A stretch of DNA of 64,000 nucleotides, from NCBI RefSeq assembly GCF_008369295.1, contig NZ_VOBG01000019.1:1-64000 (forward strand). The letters are read 5' to 3'. Below, in pieces: positions 21,252 to 30,330 of the stretch. The translations under genes were made by a program, and so were the position numbers. The notes under the pieces are model-generated. The model was not told the DNA's origin and ran no database searches. It saw only the letters and a program-made list of their open reading frames with translations. How positions within the stretch are numbered: the stretch's first letter is position 1; every line of letters begins with the position of its first letter. The DNA is from Pseudomonas sp. ANT_H4 (GTDB lineage: Bacteria; Pseudomonadota; Gammaproteobacteria; Pseudomonadales; Pseudomonadaceae).

Positions 21252-21547
21252 ACCAGGAACGCGTATTTAAAGTTCTGCTCGGCCCGCACGTTTCCGAAAA
21301 GGCTACGGTTCTGGCTGACAAGAAAGGTCAGTTCGTTTTCAAGGTTGCTACTGACGCAACCAAGCTGGAAATCAAGAAGGCCGTCGAAAGCCTGTTCAGC
21401 GTGAAAGTAGAGCGTGTTACTACCCTGAATGTTCTGGGTAAGAGCAAGCGCACTGCTCGCGGTCTGGGCAAGCGTAATGACTGGAAGAAGGCAGTTATCT
21501 CCCTTCAACCAGGCCAAGATCTCGATTTCAGCAGCAGTGCTGAGTAA
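21248..21547 (+). CDS. rplW: 50S ribosomal protein L23
   Basis: 99 residues. L23 sits at the tunnel exit and docks trigger factor and SRP. The conserved segment [16 protein letters not shown] opens the fold. Its ATGA overlap with rplD implies translational coupling. Confidence 0.97.
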
Positions 21548-21561
21548 GGAAGGGGTGCATC

Positions 21562-22386
21562 ATGGCAATCGTTAAATGCAAACCGACTTCCCCTGGCCGC
21601 CGTTTTGTGGTCAAGGTGGTCAACCAGGAGCTGCATAAAGGCGCTCCTCACGCACCGCTGCTCGAGAAGAAATCGAAGACTGGTGGTCGTAACAACAATG
21701 GTCGCATTACCACTCGTCACATCGGTGGTGGCCATAAGCAGCATTATCGTTTGGTCGATTTCCGTCGCAATGACAAAGATGGCATCTCCGCCACTGTCGA
21801 GCGTATCGAATACGATCCAAACCGTACTGCTCACATCGCTCTGCTGCTGTACGCAGATGGCGAGCGTCGCTACATTATCGCCCCTAAAGGCGTGAGTGCT
21901 GGTGACCAGCTGATCGCAGGTGCTCTGGCGCCGATCAAGCCGGGCAACGCTCTGCAACTGCGTAACATTCCAGTTGGTAGCACCGTACACGGCATCGAAT
22001 TGAAGCCAGGTAAAGGCGCGCAAATCGCTCGTTCCGCTGGTGCTTCGGCTCAGTTGATCGCTCGTGAAGGTGTCTACGTGACCCTGCGTCTGCGTTCTGG
22101 TGAGATGCGTAAAGTATTGGCTGAATGCCGTGCGACCCTGGGCGAAGTCTCGAACTCCGAGCATAGCCTGCGTTCGCTGGGGAAAGCTGGTGCCAAACGC
22201 TGGCGTGGCGTTCGCCCAACCGTTCGTGGTGTTGCCATGAACCCGGTTGACCACCCACATGGTGGTGGTGAAGGTCGTACCTCTGGTGGTCGTCATCCGG
22301 TATCGCCGTGGGGCTTCCCGACTAAGGGCGCGAAGACTCGTGGTAATAAGCGTACCGACAAAATGATCGTCCGTCGTCGCAAGTAA
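21562..22386 (+). CDS. rplB: 50S ribosomal protein L2
   Basis: 274 residues. L2 binds 23S rRNA near the peptidyl transferase centre and helps join the subunits. The highly conserved C-terminal segment AMNPVDHPHGGGEGRTSGG is present, including the invariant histidine in DHPHGG. Confidence 0.97.
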   Translation: MAIVKCKPTSPGRRFVVKVVNQELHKGAPHAPLLEKKSKTGGRNNNGRITTRHIGGGHKQHYRLVDFRRNDKDGISATVERIEYDPNRTAHIALLLYADGERRYIIAPKGVSAGDQLIAGALAPIKPGNALQLRNIPVGSTVHGIELKPGKGAQIARSAGASAQLIAREGVYVTLRLRSGEMRKVLAECRATLGEVSNSEHSLRSLGKAGAKRWRGVRPTVRGVAMNPVDHPHGGGEGRTSGGRHPVSPWGFPTKGAKTRGNKRTDKMIVRRRK

Positions 22387-22402
22387 ATAGAGGGATACGA
22401 CA

Positions 22403-22678
22403 GTGCCACGTTCTCTGAAAAAAGGTCCTTTTATTGATCTTCACCTACTGAAGAAGATCGAAGTGGCGGCGGAAAAGAACGATCGCAAACCAGTGAAAAC
22501 CTGGTCGCGCCGTTCGATGATCCTGCCACAAATGGTCGGTTTGACCATTGCTGTGCATAACGGTCGTCTGCATGTCCCAGTTCTTGTGAACGAAGACATG
22601 GTCGGCCACAAACTAGGCGAGTTTGCCGCTACCCGCACTTATCGTGGGCATGTGGCAGACAAGAAAGCCAAGCGTTAA
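22403..22678 (+). CDS. rpsS: 30S ribosomal protein S19
   Basis: 91 residues from a GTG at 22403. S19 is in the 30S head with S13 and contacts the A-site finger. The family start MPRSLKKGPFIDLHLL and the segment GRLHVPVLVNEDMVGHKLGE are present. Confidence 0.96.
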   Translation: MPRSLKKGPFIDLHLLKKIEVAAEKNDRKPVKTWSRRSMILPQMVGLTIAVHNGRLHVPVLVNEDMVGHKLGEFAATRTYRGHVADKKAKR

Positions 22679-22691
22679 GGGGTAAGGAATG

Positions 22692-23024
22692 ATGGAAGTA
22701 GCCGCTAAGTTGTCGGGCGCTCGAATCTCCGCCCAGAAAGCCCGCTTGGTCGCCGACCAGATCCGCGGGAAGAAGGTGGGCGAAGCGCTCAACCTGTTGG
22801 CTTTCAGCAGTAAGAAAGCCGCCGAGATCATCAAGAAAGTGCTGGAGTCGGCCGTAGCCAACGCCGAGCATAACGAAGGCGCAGACGTTGATGACCTTAA
22901 GGTCAGCACCGTTTTCGTCAACGAAGGGCGTTCGCTGAAGCGCATCATGCCTCGTGCCAAAGGCCGGGCTGATCGCATCGTCAAGCGGTCTTGCCATATC
23001 ACTGTCAAGGTTGCTGACAAGTAA
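22692..23024 (+). CDS. rplV: 50S ribosomal protein L22
   Basis: 110 residues. L22 touches all 23S domains; its beta-hairpin lines the tunnel. The hairpin tip segment [17 protein letters not shown] has no deletion of the macrolide-resistance type. Two tandem ATGs exist; the second (22692) gives the usual [13 protein letters not shown] start. Confidence 0.95.
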
Positions 23025-23037
23025 CGGAGTCGAAGAG

Positions 23038-23724
23038 ATGGGTCAGAAAGTACATCCCATTGGCATTCGCCTGGGAATCGTCAAGGAGCACACCTCCGTC
23101 TGGTACGCAGACGGTCGGACTTATGCGGACTATTTGTTCGCTGATCTGAAGGTGCGCGAGTATCTCCAAGACAAACTAAAAAGCGCGTCCGTAAGCCGTA
23201 TCGATATCCATCGTCCGGCCCAAACTGCACGTATCACCATCCACACTGCTCGTCCAGGTATCGTTATCGGGAAGAAAGGTGAAGATGTTGAGAAACTGCG
23301 TCAGGACCTGACCAAGCAAATGGGTGTGCCTGTGCACATCAATATCGAAGAGATCCGCAAGCCGGAGCTCGACGGTATGCTGGTTGCGCAGAGCGTAGCT
23401 CAGCAGCTGGAGCGTCGTGTAATGTTCCGTCGCGCTATGAAGCGCGCTGTACAGAACGCCATGCGCATTGGTGCCAAAGGCATCAAAATCCAAGTGAGCG
23501 GTCGTCTCGGCGGTGCTGAAATCGCACGTACTGAATGGTATCGCGAAGGTCGTGTGCCACTGCACACCCTGCGTGCCGACATCGACTATGCCAACTACGA
23601 AGCTCACACCACTTATGGTGTGATCGGTGTAAAGGTTTGGATCTTCAAAGGCGAAGTAATTGGTGGTCGCCAAGAAGAGCTGAAACCACAAGCACCAGCG
23701 CCTCGTAAAAAAGCTGCTAAGTAA
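23038..23724 (+). CDS. rpsC: 30S ribosomal protein S3
   Basis: 228 residues. S3 is at the mRNA entry channel and contributes to helicase activity. It has an N-terminal domain, a KH domain with the GXXG-type loop [12 protein letters not shown], then a C-terminal domain ([20 protein letters not shown]). The ATG at 23038 gives [13 protein letters not shown]; upstream in-frame codons lie inside rplV. Confidence 0.97.
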
Positions 23725-23736
23725 GGGGTACGCCAA

Positions 23737-24150
23737 ATGTTGCAACCAAAGCGTACGAAGTTCCGCAAGCAGATGACAGGCCACAACCGTGGTCTGGCTC
23801 AGCGCGGTAGCAAAGTCAGCTTCGGCGAGTTCGCGCTGAAGTCTGTAGCTCGTGGTCGTCTCACCGCTCGTCAGATCGAGTCAGCGCGTCGTGCACTGAC
23901 CCGTCACGTTAAACGTGGCGGCAAGATCTGGATCCGTGTATTCCCGGACAAGCCTGTAACCAAGAAGCCACTCGAAGTTCGGATGGGTAAAGGTAAGGGT
24001 AACGTGGAATATTGGGTTGCCCAGATTCAGCCAGGCAAAGTCCTGTATGAAATCGAGGGTGTTACTGAAGAGCTGGCGCGTGAGGCTTTCGCCCTGGCTG
24101 CTGCAAAGCTGCCGCTCGCCACCTCCTTTGTTAAACGGACGGTGATGTGA
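23737..24150 (+). CDS. rplP: 50S ribosomal protein L16
   Basis: 137 residues. L16 organises the A-site region and binds 5S-proximal rRNA. The start [19 protein letters not shown] and the arginine in [14 protein letters not shown] are typical; that Arg is hydroxylated by RoxA in E. coli. It overlaps rpmC by one base (TGATG). Confidence 0.97.
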
Positions 24151-24341
24151 TGAAAGCGAATGAACTTCGTGAAAAATCCGCACAGCAGCTGAACGAGCAA
24201 CTGCTCGGCCTGCTGCGCGACCAGTTCAATCTGCGTATGCAGAAAGCAACTGGCCAGTTGGGGCAGTCTCATCTGCTCTCGCAAGTTAAGCGTGACATTG
24301 CTCGCGTGAAGACTGTGCTCAACCAGCAGGCAGGTAAGTGA
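24150..24341 (+). CDS. rpmC: 50S ribosomal protein L29
   Basis: 63 residues forming two helices near the tunnel exit beside L23. The ATG at 24150 shares its A with the rplP stop codon; an in-frame GTG one codon earlier is less likely. The family start [10 protein letters not shown] is clear. Confidence 0.95.
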
Positions 24342-24343
24342 TC

Positions 24344-24610
24344 ATGGCTGAAGCCGAAAAAACTGTCCGTACGCTGACTGGCCGTGTTGTCAGCGACAAG
24401 ATGGACAAAACCATCACCGTTCTGATCGAGCGCCGCGTTAAGCACCCGATCTACGGTAAATACGTTAAGCGTTCGACTAAGCTGCACGCGCACGACGAAA
24501 CCAATCAGTGCCACATCGGCGACAAGGTCACTATTCGTGAAACTCGTCCCCTGGCCAAGACTAAGTCTTGGGCACTGGTTGATGTTCTCGAACGCGCTGT
24601 GGAAGTCTAA
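24344..24610 (+). CDS. rpsQ: 30S ribosomal protein S17
   Basis: 88 residues. An OB-fold early-assembly protein that binds 16S helix 11. The conserved segments GRVVSDKMDKTITVLIER and YGKYVKRSTKLHAHDE are intact. The ATG at 24344 gives MAEAEKTVRTL. It is the last gene of the S10 group, followed after 23 bases by rplN of the spc group with no terminator visible. Confidence 0.96.
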   Translation: MAEAEKTVRTLTGRVVSDKMDKTITVLIERRVKHPIYGKYVKRSTKLHAHDETNQCHIGDKVTIRETRPLAKTKSWALVDVLERAVEV

Positions 24611-24633
24611 GGACTAGGGGTCGGAGAAATTAT

Positions 24634-25002
24634 ATGATTCAGACTCAATCCATGCTCGATGTGGCCGATAACAGCGGCGCTCGCCGCGTTATGTGCATCA
24701 AGGTGCTGGGTGGCTCCCATCGTCGTTACGCTGGTATCGGTGACATCATCAAAGTTACCGTGAAGGAAGCAATTCCTCGCGGTAAGGTGAAAAAGGGCCA
24801 AGTGATGACTGCTGTTGTAGTCCGCACTCGTCACGGCGTACGCCGTGCAGATGGCTCCATTATCCGCTTTGATGGCAACGCTGCTGTTCTTTTGAACAAC
24901 AAGCAAGAGCCGATCGGCACCCGTATCTTTGGGCCAGTGACCCGTGAACTTCGTACTGAGAAGTTCATGAAGATCGTCTCGCTCGCCCCAGAAGTGCTGT
25001 AA
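24634..25002 (+). CDS. rplN: 50S ribosomal protein L14
   Basis: 122 residues. L14 forms an intersubunit bridge with 16S helix 14 and is the target of the silencing factor RsfS. The conserved start MIQTQSMLDVADNSGARR is present. It is the first gene of the spc group. Confidence 0.97.
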   Translation: MIQTQSMLDVADNSGARRVMCIKVLGGSHRRYAGIGDIIKVTVKEAIPRGKVKKGQVMTAVVVRTRHGVRRADGSIIRFDGNAAVLLNNKQEPIGTRIFGPVTRELRTEKFMKIVSLAPEVL

Positions 25003-25013
25003 GGAGATCCGAC

Positions 25014-25328
25014 ATGCAAAAGATTCGTCGTGACGACGAGATCATCGTGATCGCCGGCAAAGACAAAGGTAAGCGCGGTAAGGTGCTTAAGGTTCTCGCT
25101 GATGATCGTCTGGTCATCGGTGGTTTGAACCTGGTTAAGCGTCATACCAAGCCTAACCCCGCGTCGGGCGTACAAGGCGGTATCGTCGAGAAAGAAGCGC
25201 CACTGCACGCTTCTAACGTCGCCATTTTCAACGGCGAAACCAACAAGGCTGACCGCGTTGGTTTCAAAGTAGAAGACGGCAAGAAAATTCGTGTCTTCAA
25301 GTCGACCCAAAAAGCGGTTGATGCTTGA
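25014..25328 (+). CDS. rplX: 50S ribosomal protein L24
   Basis: 104 residues. An assembly-initiator protein at the tunnel exit with an N-terminal KOW motif (DDEIIVIAGKDKGKRGKVLKV). It lies 11 bases after rplN behind an AAGGAG site. Confidence 0.97.
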   Translation: MQKIRRDDEIIVIAGKDKGKRGKVLKVLADDRLVIGGLNLVKRHTKPNPASGVQGGIVEKEAPLHASNVAIFNGETNKADRVGFKVEDGKKIRVFKSTQKAVDA

Positions 25329-25348
25329 ACACTGCTAGGTAGAAGACC

Positions 25349-25888
25349 ATGGCACGACTAAAAGAGATTTACCGGAAGGAAATCGCACCGAAACTTAAGG
25401 AAGAACTTAAGCTTTCGAATGTGATGGAAGTTCCGCGCGTTACCAAAATCACCCTGAACATGGGTCTGGGCGAAGCGATCGGCGACAAAAAAGTCATCGA
25501 GCACGCTGTTGCTGACCTGGAAAAGATCACCGGTCAAAAAGTCGTTGTGACTTACGCTCGGAAATCCATCGCTGGCTTTAAAGTCCGTGAAGGTTGGCCG
25601 ATCGGCGTCAAAGTGACTCTGCGCCGTGAGCGTATGTACGAATTCCTGGATCGTCTGCTGTCGATCTCCCTGCCTCGGGTACGCGACTTCCGCGGCCTGA
25701 ATGCCAAGTCCTTCGATGGTCGTGGTAACTACAGCATGGGCGTTAAAGAGCAGATCATCTTCCCGGAAATCGACTACGACAAGATCGATGCTCTCCGCGG
25801 TCTGGACATTACCCTGACCACCACTGCTCGGACGGATGATGAAGGTCGCGCACTGCTGCGCGCTTTCAAATTCCCGTTCCGCAACTGA
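25349..25888 (+). CDS. rplE: 50S ribosomal protein L5
   Basis: 179 residues. L5 binds 5S rRNA and contacts the P-site tRNA. The family segments KITLNMGLGEA and RDFRGLNAKSFDGRGNY are present. Confidence 0.97.
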   Translation: MARLKEIYRKEIAPKLKEELKLSNVMEVPRVTKITLNMGLGEAIGDKKVIEHAVADLEKITGQKVVVTYARKSIAGFKVREGWPIGVKVTLRRERMYEFLDRLLSISLPRVRDFRGLNAKSFDGRGNYSMGVKEQIIFPEIDYDKIDALRGLDITLTTTARTDDEGRALLRAFKFPFRN

Positions 25889-25901
25889 TTGGAGTAGGAC
25901 C

Positions 25902-26207
25902 ATGGCCAAGATGAGCATGAAAAACCGCGAGCTGAAACGTCAGCTCACGGTTGCCAAGTACGCCAAGAAGCGTGCAGCACTGAAAGCTATCATCGTTGAT
26001 CTGAACGCAAGTCCAGAAGCGCGTTGGGAAGCTACAGTAGCCCTGCAGAAGCAGCCACGTGACGCAAGCGCTTCGCGCATGCGTAACCGCTGCCGCCTGA
26101 CCGGTCGTCCACACGGCGTTTACCGCAAGTTCGGCCTCGGCCGTAACAAACTGCGTGAAGCGGCAATGCGTGGTGACGTACCAGGTCTGGTTAAAGCCAG
26201 CTGGTAA
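25902..26207 (+). CDS. rpsN: 30S ribosomal protein S14 (zinc-free form)
   Basis: 101 residues. A head protein with the long, zinc-independent sequence: the C-x2-C pairs of the short zinc form are absent. The conserved RNRCRLTGRPHGVYRKFGL core is intact. The ATG at 25902 gives MAKMSMKNREL. It is followed by an unusual 209-base gap containing a hairpin and a promoter. Confidence 0.97.
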   Translation: MAKMSMKNRELKRQLTVAKYAKKRAALKAIIVDLNASPEARWEATVALQKQPRDASASRMRNRCRLTGRPHGVYRKFGLGRNKLREAAMRGDVPGLVKASW

Positions 26208-26267
26208 GTACTTTCGAAGTCTCGATGGTCAGAATCGCAAGATACTGACCGTCGGTGGCCTTGAATC

Positions 26268-26297
26268 TGAATCAAGCCCCTTTTGGGGCTTGATTCA
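26268..26297 (+). terminator. Perfect 13-bp hairpin between rpsN and rpsH
   Basis: The arms TGAATCAAGCCCC and GGGGCTTGATTCA are perfectly complementary around a TTTT loop. The bases after the hairpin (TTTCCGGGG) contain only a short T run, so termination may be partial. The right arm overlaps the -35 box of the following promoter. Confidence 0.65.
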
Positions 26298-26318
26298 TTT
26301 CCGGGGTGTGTCTAAAAT
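26290..26318 (+). promoter_or_regulatory. Internal promoter before rpsH
   Basis: TTGATT at 26290-26295 and TAAAAT at 26313-26318 are separated by 17 bases. The rpsH start is 99 bases downstream of the -10 box. The TTGATT is part of the right arm of the preceding hairpin. It would allow rpsH and the genes behind it to be transcribed independently of the S10 promoter. Confidence 0.55.
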
Positions 26319-26416
26319 ACGCGGCTCGCCTGAGCCCGTGTGTTTTATGCTCGGAGATTCTCGGCGACACGTAGTAGCCGCAAGGCTAATTTTTTTGTAT
26401 TAGGAGCGTCTAGCCC

Positions 26417-26809
26417 ATGAGTATGCAGGACCCGTTAGCGGACATGCTAACTCGAATCCGTAATGCCCAGATGGCTGAAAAGTCCGTCGTAAGCATGCCA
26501 TCTTCCACGTTGAAGGTTGCTGTTGCCAAAGTCCTGAAAGACGAAGGCTACATTGCGGGTTATCAGATCAGCAGCGAAATCAAACCACTGCTGTCTATCG
26601 AGCTGAAGTACTTCGAAGGCCGTCCGGTCATCGAGGAAGTGAAGCGCGTTAGCCGTCCAGGCCTGCGTCAGTACAAGTCCGTCGAAGATCTGCCGAAAGT
26701 TCGTGGCGGTCTCGGTGTGTCTATCGTCTCCACCAATAAAGGTGTGATGACGGATCGTGCTGCGCGCGCTGCCGGTGTCGGCGGCGAAGTTCTTTGCACA
26801 GTGTTCTAA
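26417..26809 (+). CDS. rpsH: 30S ribosomal protein S8
   Basis: 130 residues. A central-domain 16S binder and, in E. coli, the translational repressor of the spc operon acting at rplE. The start MSMQDPLADMLTRIRNAQ and the C-terminal GGEVLCTVF are typical. Confidence 0.97.
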   Translation: MSMQDPLADMLTRIRNAQMAEKSVVSMPSSTLKVAVAKVLKDEGYIAGYQISSEIKPLLSIELKYFEGRPVIEEVKRVSRPGLRQYKSVEDLPKVRGGLGVSIVSTNKGVMTDRAARAAGVGGEVLCTVF

Positions 26810-26821
26810 GGGGGGATAAGC

Positions 26822-27355
26822 ATGTCACGCGTCGCTAAGAACCCCGTTAAGCTGCCAGCCGGTGTCGAAGTCAAATTCGCAGGTGGTCAGCTTTCGGTGA
26901 AGGGTGCCAAGGGCACTCTAGAACTGAACATCCATTCGTCCGTTGAGGTCGTTGAAGAAGCCGGTGAGCTGCGTTTTGCTGCTCGCAATGGCGATCAACA
27001 AACTCGCGCAATGGCCGGTACCACTCGTGCGTTGGTAAACAACATGGTCCAAGGCGTAAGCCAAGGCTTCGAGCGTAAGCTCCAGCTGGTCGGTGTTGGT
27101 TACAAAGCGCAAGCAAAAGGCACGGTTTTGAACCTGGCCCTTGGCTTCTCGCACCCAGTGGATTACGAACTGCCGGAAGGCATCACCGCTGAGACCCCTA
27201 GCCAAACCGATATCCTGATCAAGGGTATCGATAAGCAGCTGGTAGGTCAGGTGGCCGCTGAGATCCGCGACTTCCGTCCACCTGAGCCGTACAAAGGCAA
27301 AGGTGTGCGCTACGCGGACGAAGTCGTCCGTCGTAAAGAAGCCAAGAAGAAGTAG
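26822..27355 (+). CDS. rplF: 50S ribosomal protein L6
   Basis: 177 residues. Two similar domains bind 23S near the sarcin-ricin loop and the stalk base. The C-terminal signature PEPYKGKGVRYADE is present. Confidence 0.97.
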   Translation: MSRVAKNPVKLPAGVEVKFAGGQLSVKGAKGTLELNIHSSVEVVEEAGELRFAARNGDQQTRAMAGTTRALVNNMVQGVSQGFERKLQLVGVGYKAQAKGTVLNLALGFSHPVDYELPEGITAETPSQTDILIKGIDKQLVGQVAAEIRDFRPPEPYKGKGVRYADEVVRRKEAKKK

Positions 27356-27365
27356 GGCATAGCAA

Positions 27366-27716
27366 ATGACCGACAAAAAAGTTACTCGACTGCGTCGCGC
27401 TCGCAAAGCACGCCTGAAAATGCACGAACTCGAAGTCGTGCGTCTCTGCGTGTTCCGCTCGTCGCAGCACATTTACGCCCAGGTCATCTCGGCCGACGGC
27501 AACCAGGTCCTGGCAAGCGCCTCGACTTTGGATAAAGAACTGCGTGATGGCGCCACTGGCAACATCGACGCGGCCACTAAGGTTGGCCAGCTGGTCGCTA
27601 CGCGTGCAAAAGCCGCTGGCGTCTCGCAGGTGGCTTTCGACCGCTCTGGCTTCAAGTATCACGGTCGCGTCAAGGCGCTGGCTGATGCTGCTCGTGAAGC
27701 TGGGCTGGAGTTCTAA
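27366..27716 (+). CDS. rplR: 50S ribosomal protein L18
   Basis: 116 residues. A 5S rRNA-binding protein of the central protuberance with a basic N-terminus and the segment FDRSGFKYHGRVKALADAAREAG. It lies 10 bases after rplF and 3 bases before rpsE. Confidence 0.97.
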   Translation: MTDKKVTRLRRARKARLKMHELEVVRLCVFRSSQHIYAQVISADGNQVLASASTLDKELRDGATGNIDAATKVGQLVATRAKAAGVSQVAFDRSGFKYHGRVKALADAAREAGLEF

Positions 27717-27719
27717 GTT

Positions 27720-28220
27720 ATGTCAAATAACGACCAAAAGCGCGACGAAGGCTACATTGAGAAGCTGGTTCAAGTTAACCGCGTAGCCAAAACCGTTAAA
27801 GGCGGCCGTATCTTCACTTTCACCGCGTTGACCGTGGTTGGTGATGGTAAAGGGCGCGTTGGCTTCGGCCGTGGCAAGTCACGTGAAGTGCCTGCTGCGA
27901 TCCAGAAGGCAATGGAAGCTGCTCGTCGCAACATGATCCAAGTTGATCTGAACGGCACCACGCTGCAGTACGCAATGAAGTCCGCTCATGGTGCTTCGAA
28001 GGTGTACATGCAGCCTGCTTCTGAAGGTACTGGTATCATCGCTGGCGGCGCTATGCGTGCTGTCCTCGAAGTTGCCGGCGTTCAGAACGTTCTGGCCAAG
28101 TGCTACGGCTCGACTAACCCGGTAAACGTGGTTCACGCTACGTTCAAGGGTTTGAAAGCAATGCAGTCTCCTGAATCTATTGCCGCCAAGCGTGGCAAAA
28201 GCGTCAAGGAGATCTTCTGA
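27720..28220 (+). CDS. rpsE: 30S ribosomal protein S5
   Basis: 166 residues. S5 is at the mRNA entry site and affects accuracy; its loop residues set spectinomycin sensitivity. The N-terminal segment VNRVAKTVKGGRIFTFTALT shows the usual VKGGR loop. The C-terminal GSTNPVNVVHATFKGL is conserved. Confidence 0.97.
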   Translation: MSNNDQKRDEGYIEKLVQVNRVAKTVKGGRIFTFTALTVVGDGKGRVGFGRGKSREVPAAIQKAMEAARRNMIQVDLNGTTLQYAMKSAHGASKVYMQPASEGTGIIAGGAMRAVLEVAGVQNVLAKCYGSTNPVNVVHATFKGLKAMQSPESIAAKRGKSVKEIF

Positions 28221-28222
28221 TC

Positions 28223-28399
28223 ATGGCTACCGTTAAAGTAACGCTGATCAAAAGCATGACCGGTCGCATCCCTAACCACAAATTGTGTGTTAAGGGTTTG
28301 GGTCTGCGTCGCATCGGTCACACTGTAGAAGTACTTGATACTCCCGAGAATCGCGGGATGATCAACAAGGCTTACTACATGCTGCGTGTCGAGGGTTAA
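28223..28399 (+). CDS. rpmD: 50S ribosomal protein L30
   Basis: A 58-residue protein read directly from the sequence: it starts MATVKVTLIKSMTGRIPNH, continues LCVKGLGLRRIGHTVEV and ends MLRVEG. This is full length for bacterial L30. It starts 2 bases after the rpsE stop and ends 3 bases before rplO, the usual spc order. Confidence 0.96.
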   Translation: MATVKVTLIKSMTGRIPNHKLCVKGLGLRRIGHTVEVLDTPENRGMINKAYYMLRVEG

Positions 28400-28402
28400 T
28401 CG

Positions 28403-28840
28403 ATGAAACTCAATGATCTGAGTCCAGCGCCGGGTTCCCGTCGTGAAAAGCATCGTCCGGGCCGTGGTATCGGTAGTGGTTTGGGCAAGACCGGTGGCCG
28501 TGGCCACAAAGGTCAGTCCTCCCGCTCCGGTGGCACTATTGCTCCAGGCTTTGAAGGCGGTCAACAGCCGCTGCATCGTCGCCTGCCGAAATTCGGTTTC
28601 GTTTCCCTGAAAGCCATGGATCGCGCAGAAGTGCGTCTGTCCGAGCTGGCCAAAGTGGAAGGCGACATCGTTACCGTGCAGACCCTGAAAGATGCCAACG
28701 TGATCAACGTCAACGTACAGCGTGTGAAAATCATGCTGTCCGGTGAAGTGACTCGCGCTGTCACTATCGGCAAGGGAATCGGCGCCACCAAAGGTGCGCG
28801 TTCGGCTATCGAAGCAGCTGGCGGCAAGTTCGAGGAATAA
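28403..28840 (+). CDS. rplO: 50S ribosomal protein L15
   Basis: 145 residues. A late-assembly 50S protein with a glycine-rich N-terminal extension (RPGRGIGSGLGKTGGRGHKG). Its stop codon abuts the secY start directly (TAAATG). Confidence 0.97.
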   Translation: MKLNDLSPAPGSRREKHRPGRGIGSGLGKTGGRGHKGQSSRSGGTIAPGFEGGQQPLHRRLPKFGFVSLKAMDRAEVRLSELAKVEGDIVTVQTLKDANVINVNVQRVKIMLSGEVTRAVTIGKGIGATKGARSAIEAAGGKFEE

Positions 28841-30169
28841 ATGGCTAAGCAAGGTGCTCTCTCAGCGCTCGGCAAAGGCGGTATGTCTGAACTTTGGGCT
28901 CGTCTGCGTTTTCTGTTCCTGGCGATTATCGTCTACCGAATAGGCGCACACATCCCGGTTCCAGGTATCAATCCGGACCGACTCGCAGACCTGTTTCGAC
29001 AGAATGAGGGGACCATTCTTAGCTTGTTCAACATGTTTTCCGGCGGCGCGCTGGAACGGATGAGCATCTTTGCACTGGGGATCATGCCGTACATCTCGGC
29101 ATCGATCATCATGCAGCTGATGACCGCCGTCAGCCCGCAGCTGGAGCAGTTGAAGAAGGAAGGTGAAGCTGGCCGTCGCAAGATTAGCCAGTACACCCGC
29201 TACGGCACTGTCATTCTCGCCTTGGTCCAAGCTATCGGCATGTCCGTTGGCCTGGCCGGGCAGGGTGTTGCGTTCACTGGTGACTTTGGCTTCCATTTCG
29301 TTGCGGTATCCACATTTGTGGCTGGTGCGATGTTCATGATGTGGCTGGGTGAGCAGATTACTGAGCGCGGTGTTGGTAACGGTATCTCGATGTTGATTTT
29401 CGCAGGTATCGTCGCCGGTCTTCCGAGAGCAATTGGGCAGTCTTTCGAGTCTGCGCGTCAGGGTGATATCAATATCTTCGCCCTGGTTGCCATCGGTTTG
29501 CTGGCAGTAGCGATTATCGGTTTTGTGGTGTTCATTGAGCGTGGTCAGCGTCGTATTGCTGTTCACTACGCCAAGCGTCAGCAGGGCCGCAAGGTTTTTG
29601 CTGCGCAGACCAGCCACTTGCCGCTGAAAGTGAATATGGCCGGGGTAATTCCTGCTATCTTCGCGAGCAGCATTTTGCTGTTTCCGGCTTCGTTGGGTGC
29701 CTGGTTTGGTCAGTCTGAAGGTATGGGCTGGTTGCAGGACATCTCGCAGTCGATCGCTCCTGGTCAGCCGTTGAATATTCTGCTGTTTAGTGCAGGGATT
29801 ATTTTCTTCTGCTTCTTCTATACGGCGTTGATGTTCAATCCGAAAGACGTAGCGGAAAACCTGAAGAAGTCCGGTGCCTTTATTCCGGGCATCCGTCCAG
29901 GTGAGCAGTCTGCGCGCTACATTGATGGCGTTCTGACTCGCTTGACCATGTTCGGTGCTCTATATATGACGGCCGTGTGTCTGCTGCCCCAGTTCCTGGT
30001 GGTTGCGGCAAACGTTCCGTTCTACCTTGGGGGGACCTCGTTGCTGATCGTGGTCGTGGTTGTGATGGACTTCATGTCTCAAGTACAATCGCACCTCGTT
30101 TCGCACCAGTACGAATCCCTGATGAAGAAAGCCAACCTGAAGGGTTACGGCAGCGGCATGTTGCGCTGA
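28841..30169 (+). CDS. secY: Preprotein translocase subunit SecY
   Basis: 442 residues with ten predicted membrane helices forming the protein-conducting channel. The plug region and pore-ring isoleucines/valines lie early, and cytoplasmic loops C4/C5 (about 240-260 and 350-370) contact SecA and the ribosome. Conserved segments include IVYRIGAHIPVPGI and NPKDVAENLKKSGAFIPGI. It has no gap to rplO, so membrane insertion capacity is tied to ribosomal protein synthesis. Confidence 0.97.
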   Translation: MAKQGALSALGKGGMSELWARLRFLFLAIIVYRIGAHIPVPGINPDRLADLFRQNEGTILSLFNMFSGGALERMSIFALGIMPYISASIIMQLMTAVSPQLEQLKKEGEAGRRKISQYTRYGTVILALVQAIGMSVGLAGQGVAFTGDFGFHFVAVSTFVAGAMFMMWLGEQITERGVGNGISMLIFAGIVAGLPRAIGQSFESARQGDINIFALVAIGLLAVAIIGFVVFIERGQRRIAVHYAKRQQGRKVFAAQTSHLPLKVNMAGVIPAIFASSILLFPASLGAWFGQSEGMGWLQDISQSIAPGQPLNILLFSAGIIFFCFFYTALMFNPKDVAENLKKSGAFIPGIRPGEQSARYIDGVLTRLTMFGALYMTAVCLLPQFLVVAANVPFYLGGTSLLIVVVVVMDFMSQVQSHLVSHQYESLMKKANLKGYGSGMLR

Positions 30170-30196
30170 GTACCCATAAGGTTCGAGGAGTTGGTG

Positions 30197-30313
30197 ATGA
30201 AAGTTCGTGCATCGGTGAAAAAGCTGTGCCGTAACTGCAAAATTATTCGCCGCGAAGGTGTTGTTCGAGTAATTTGCAGCGCGGAACCGCGTCACAAACA
30301 GCGCCAAGGCTGA
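30197..30313 (+). CDS. rpmJ: 50S ribosomal protein L36 (zinc-binding form)
   Basis: A 38-residue protein starting [19 protein letters not shown]. It has the zinc ligand set Cys11, Cys14, Cys27 and His33, so it is the zinc-binding (C+) type. Many bacteria keep a zinc-free paralogue under Zur control elsewhere. It starts 27 bases after secY behind GAGGAG. Confidence 0.96.
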
Positions 30314-30330
30314 GTGTGATCCGCTTGAAG

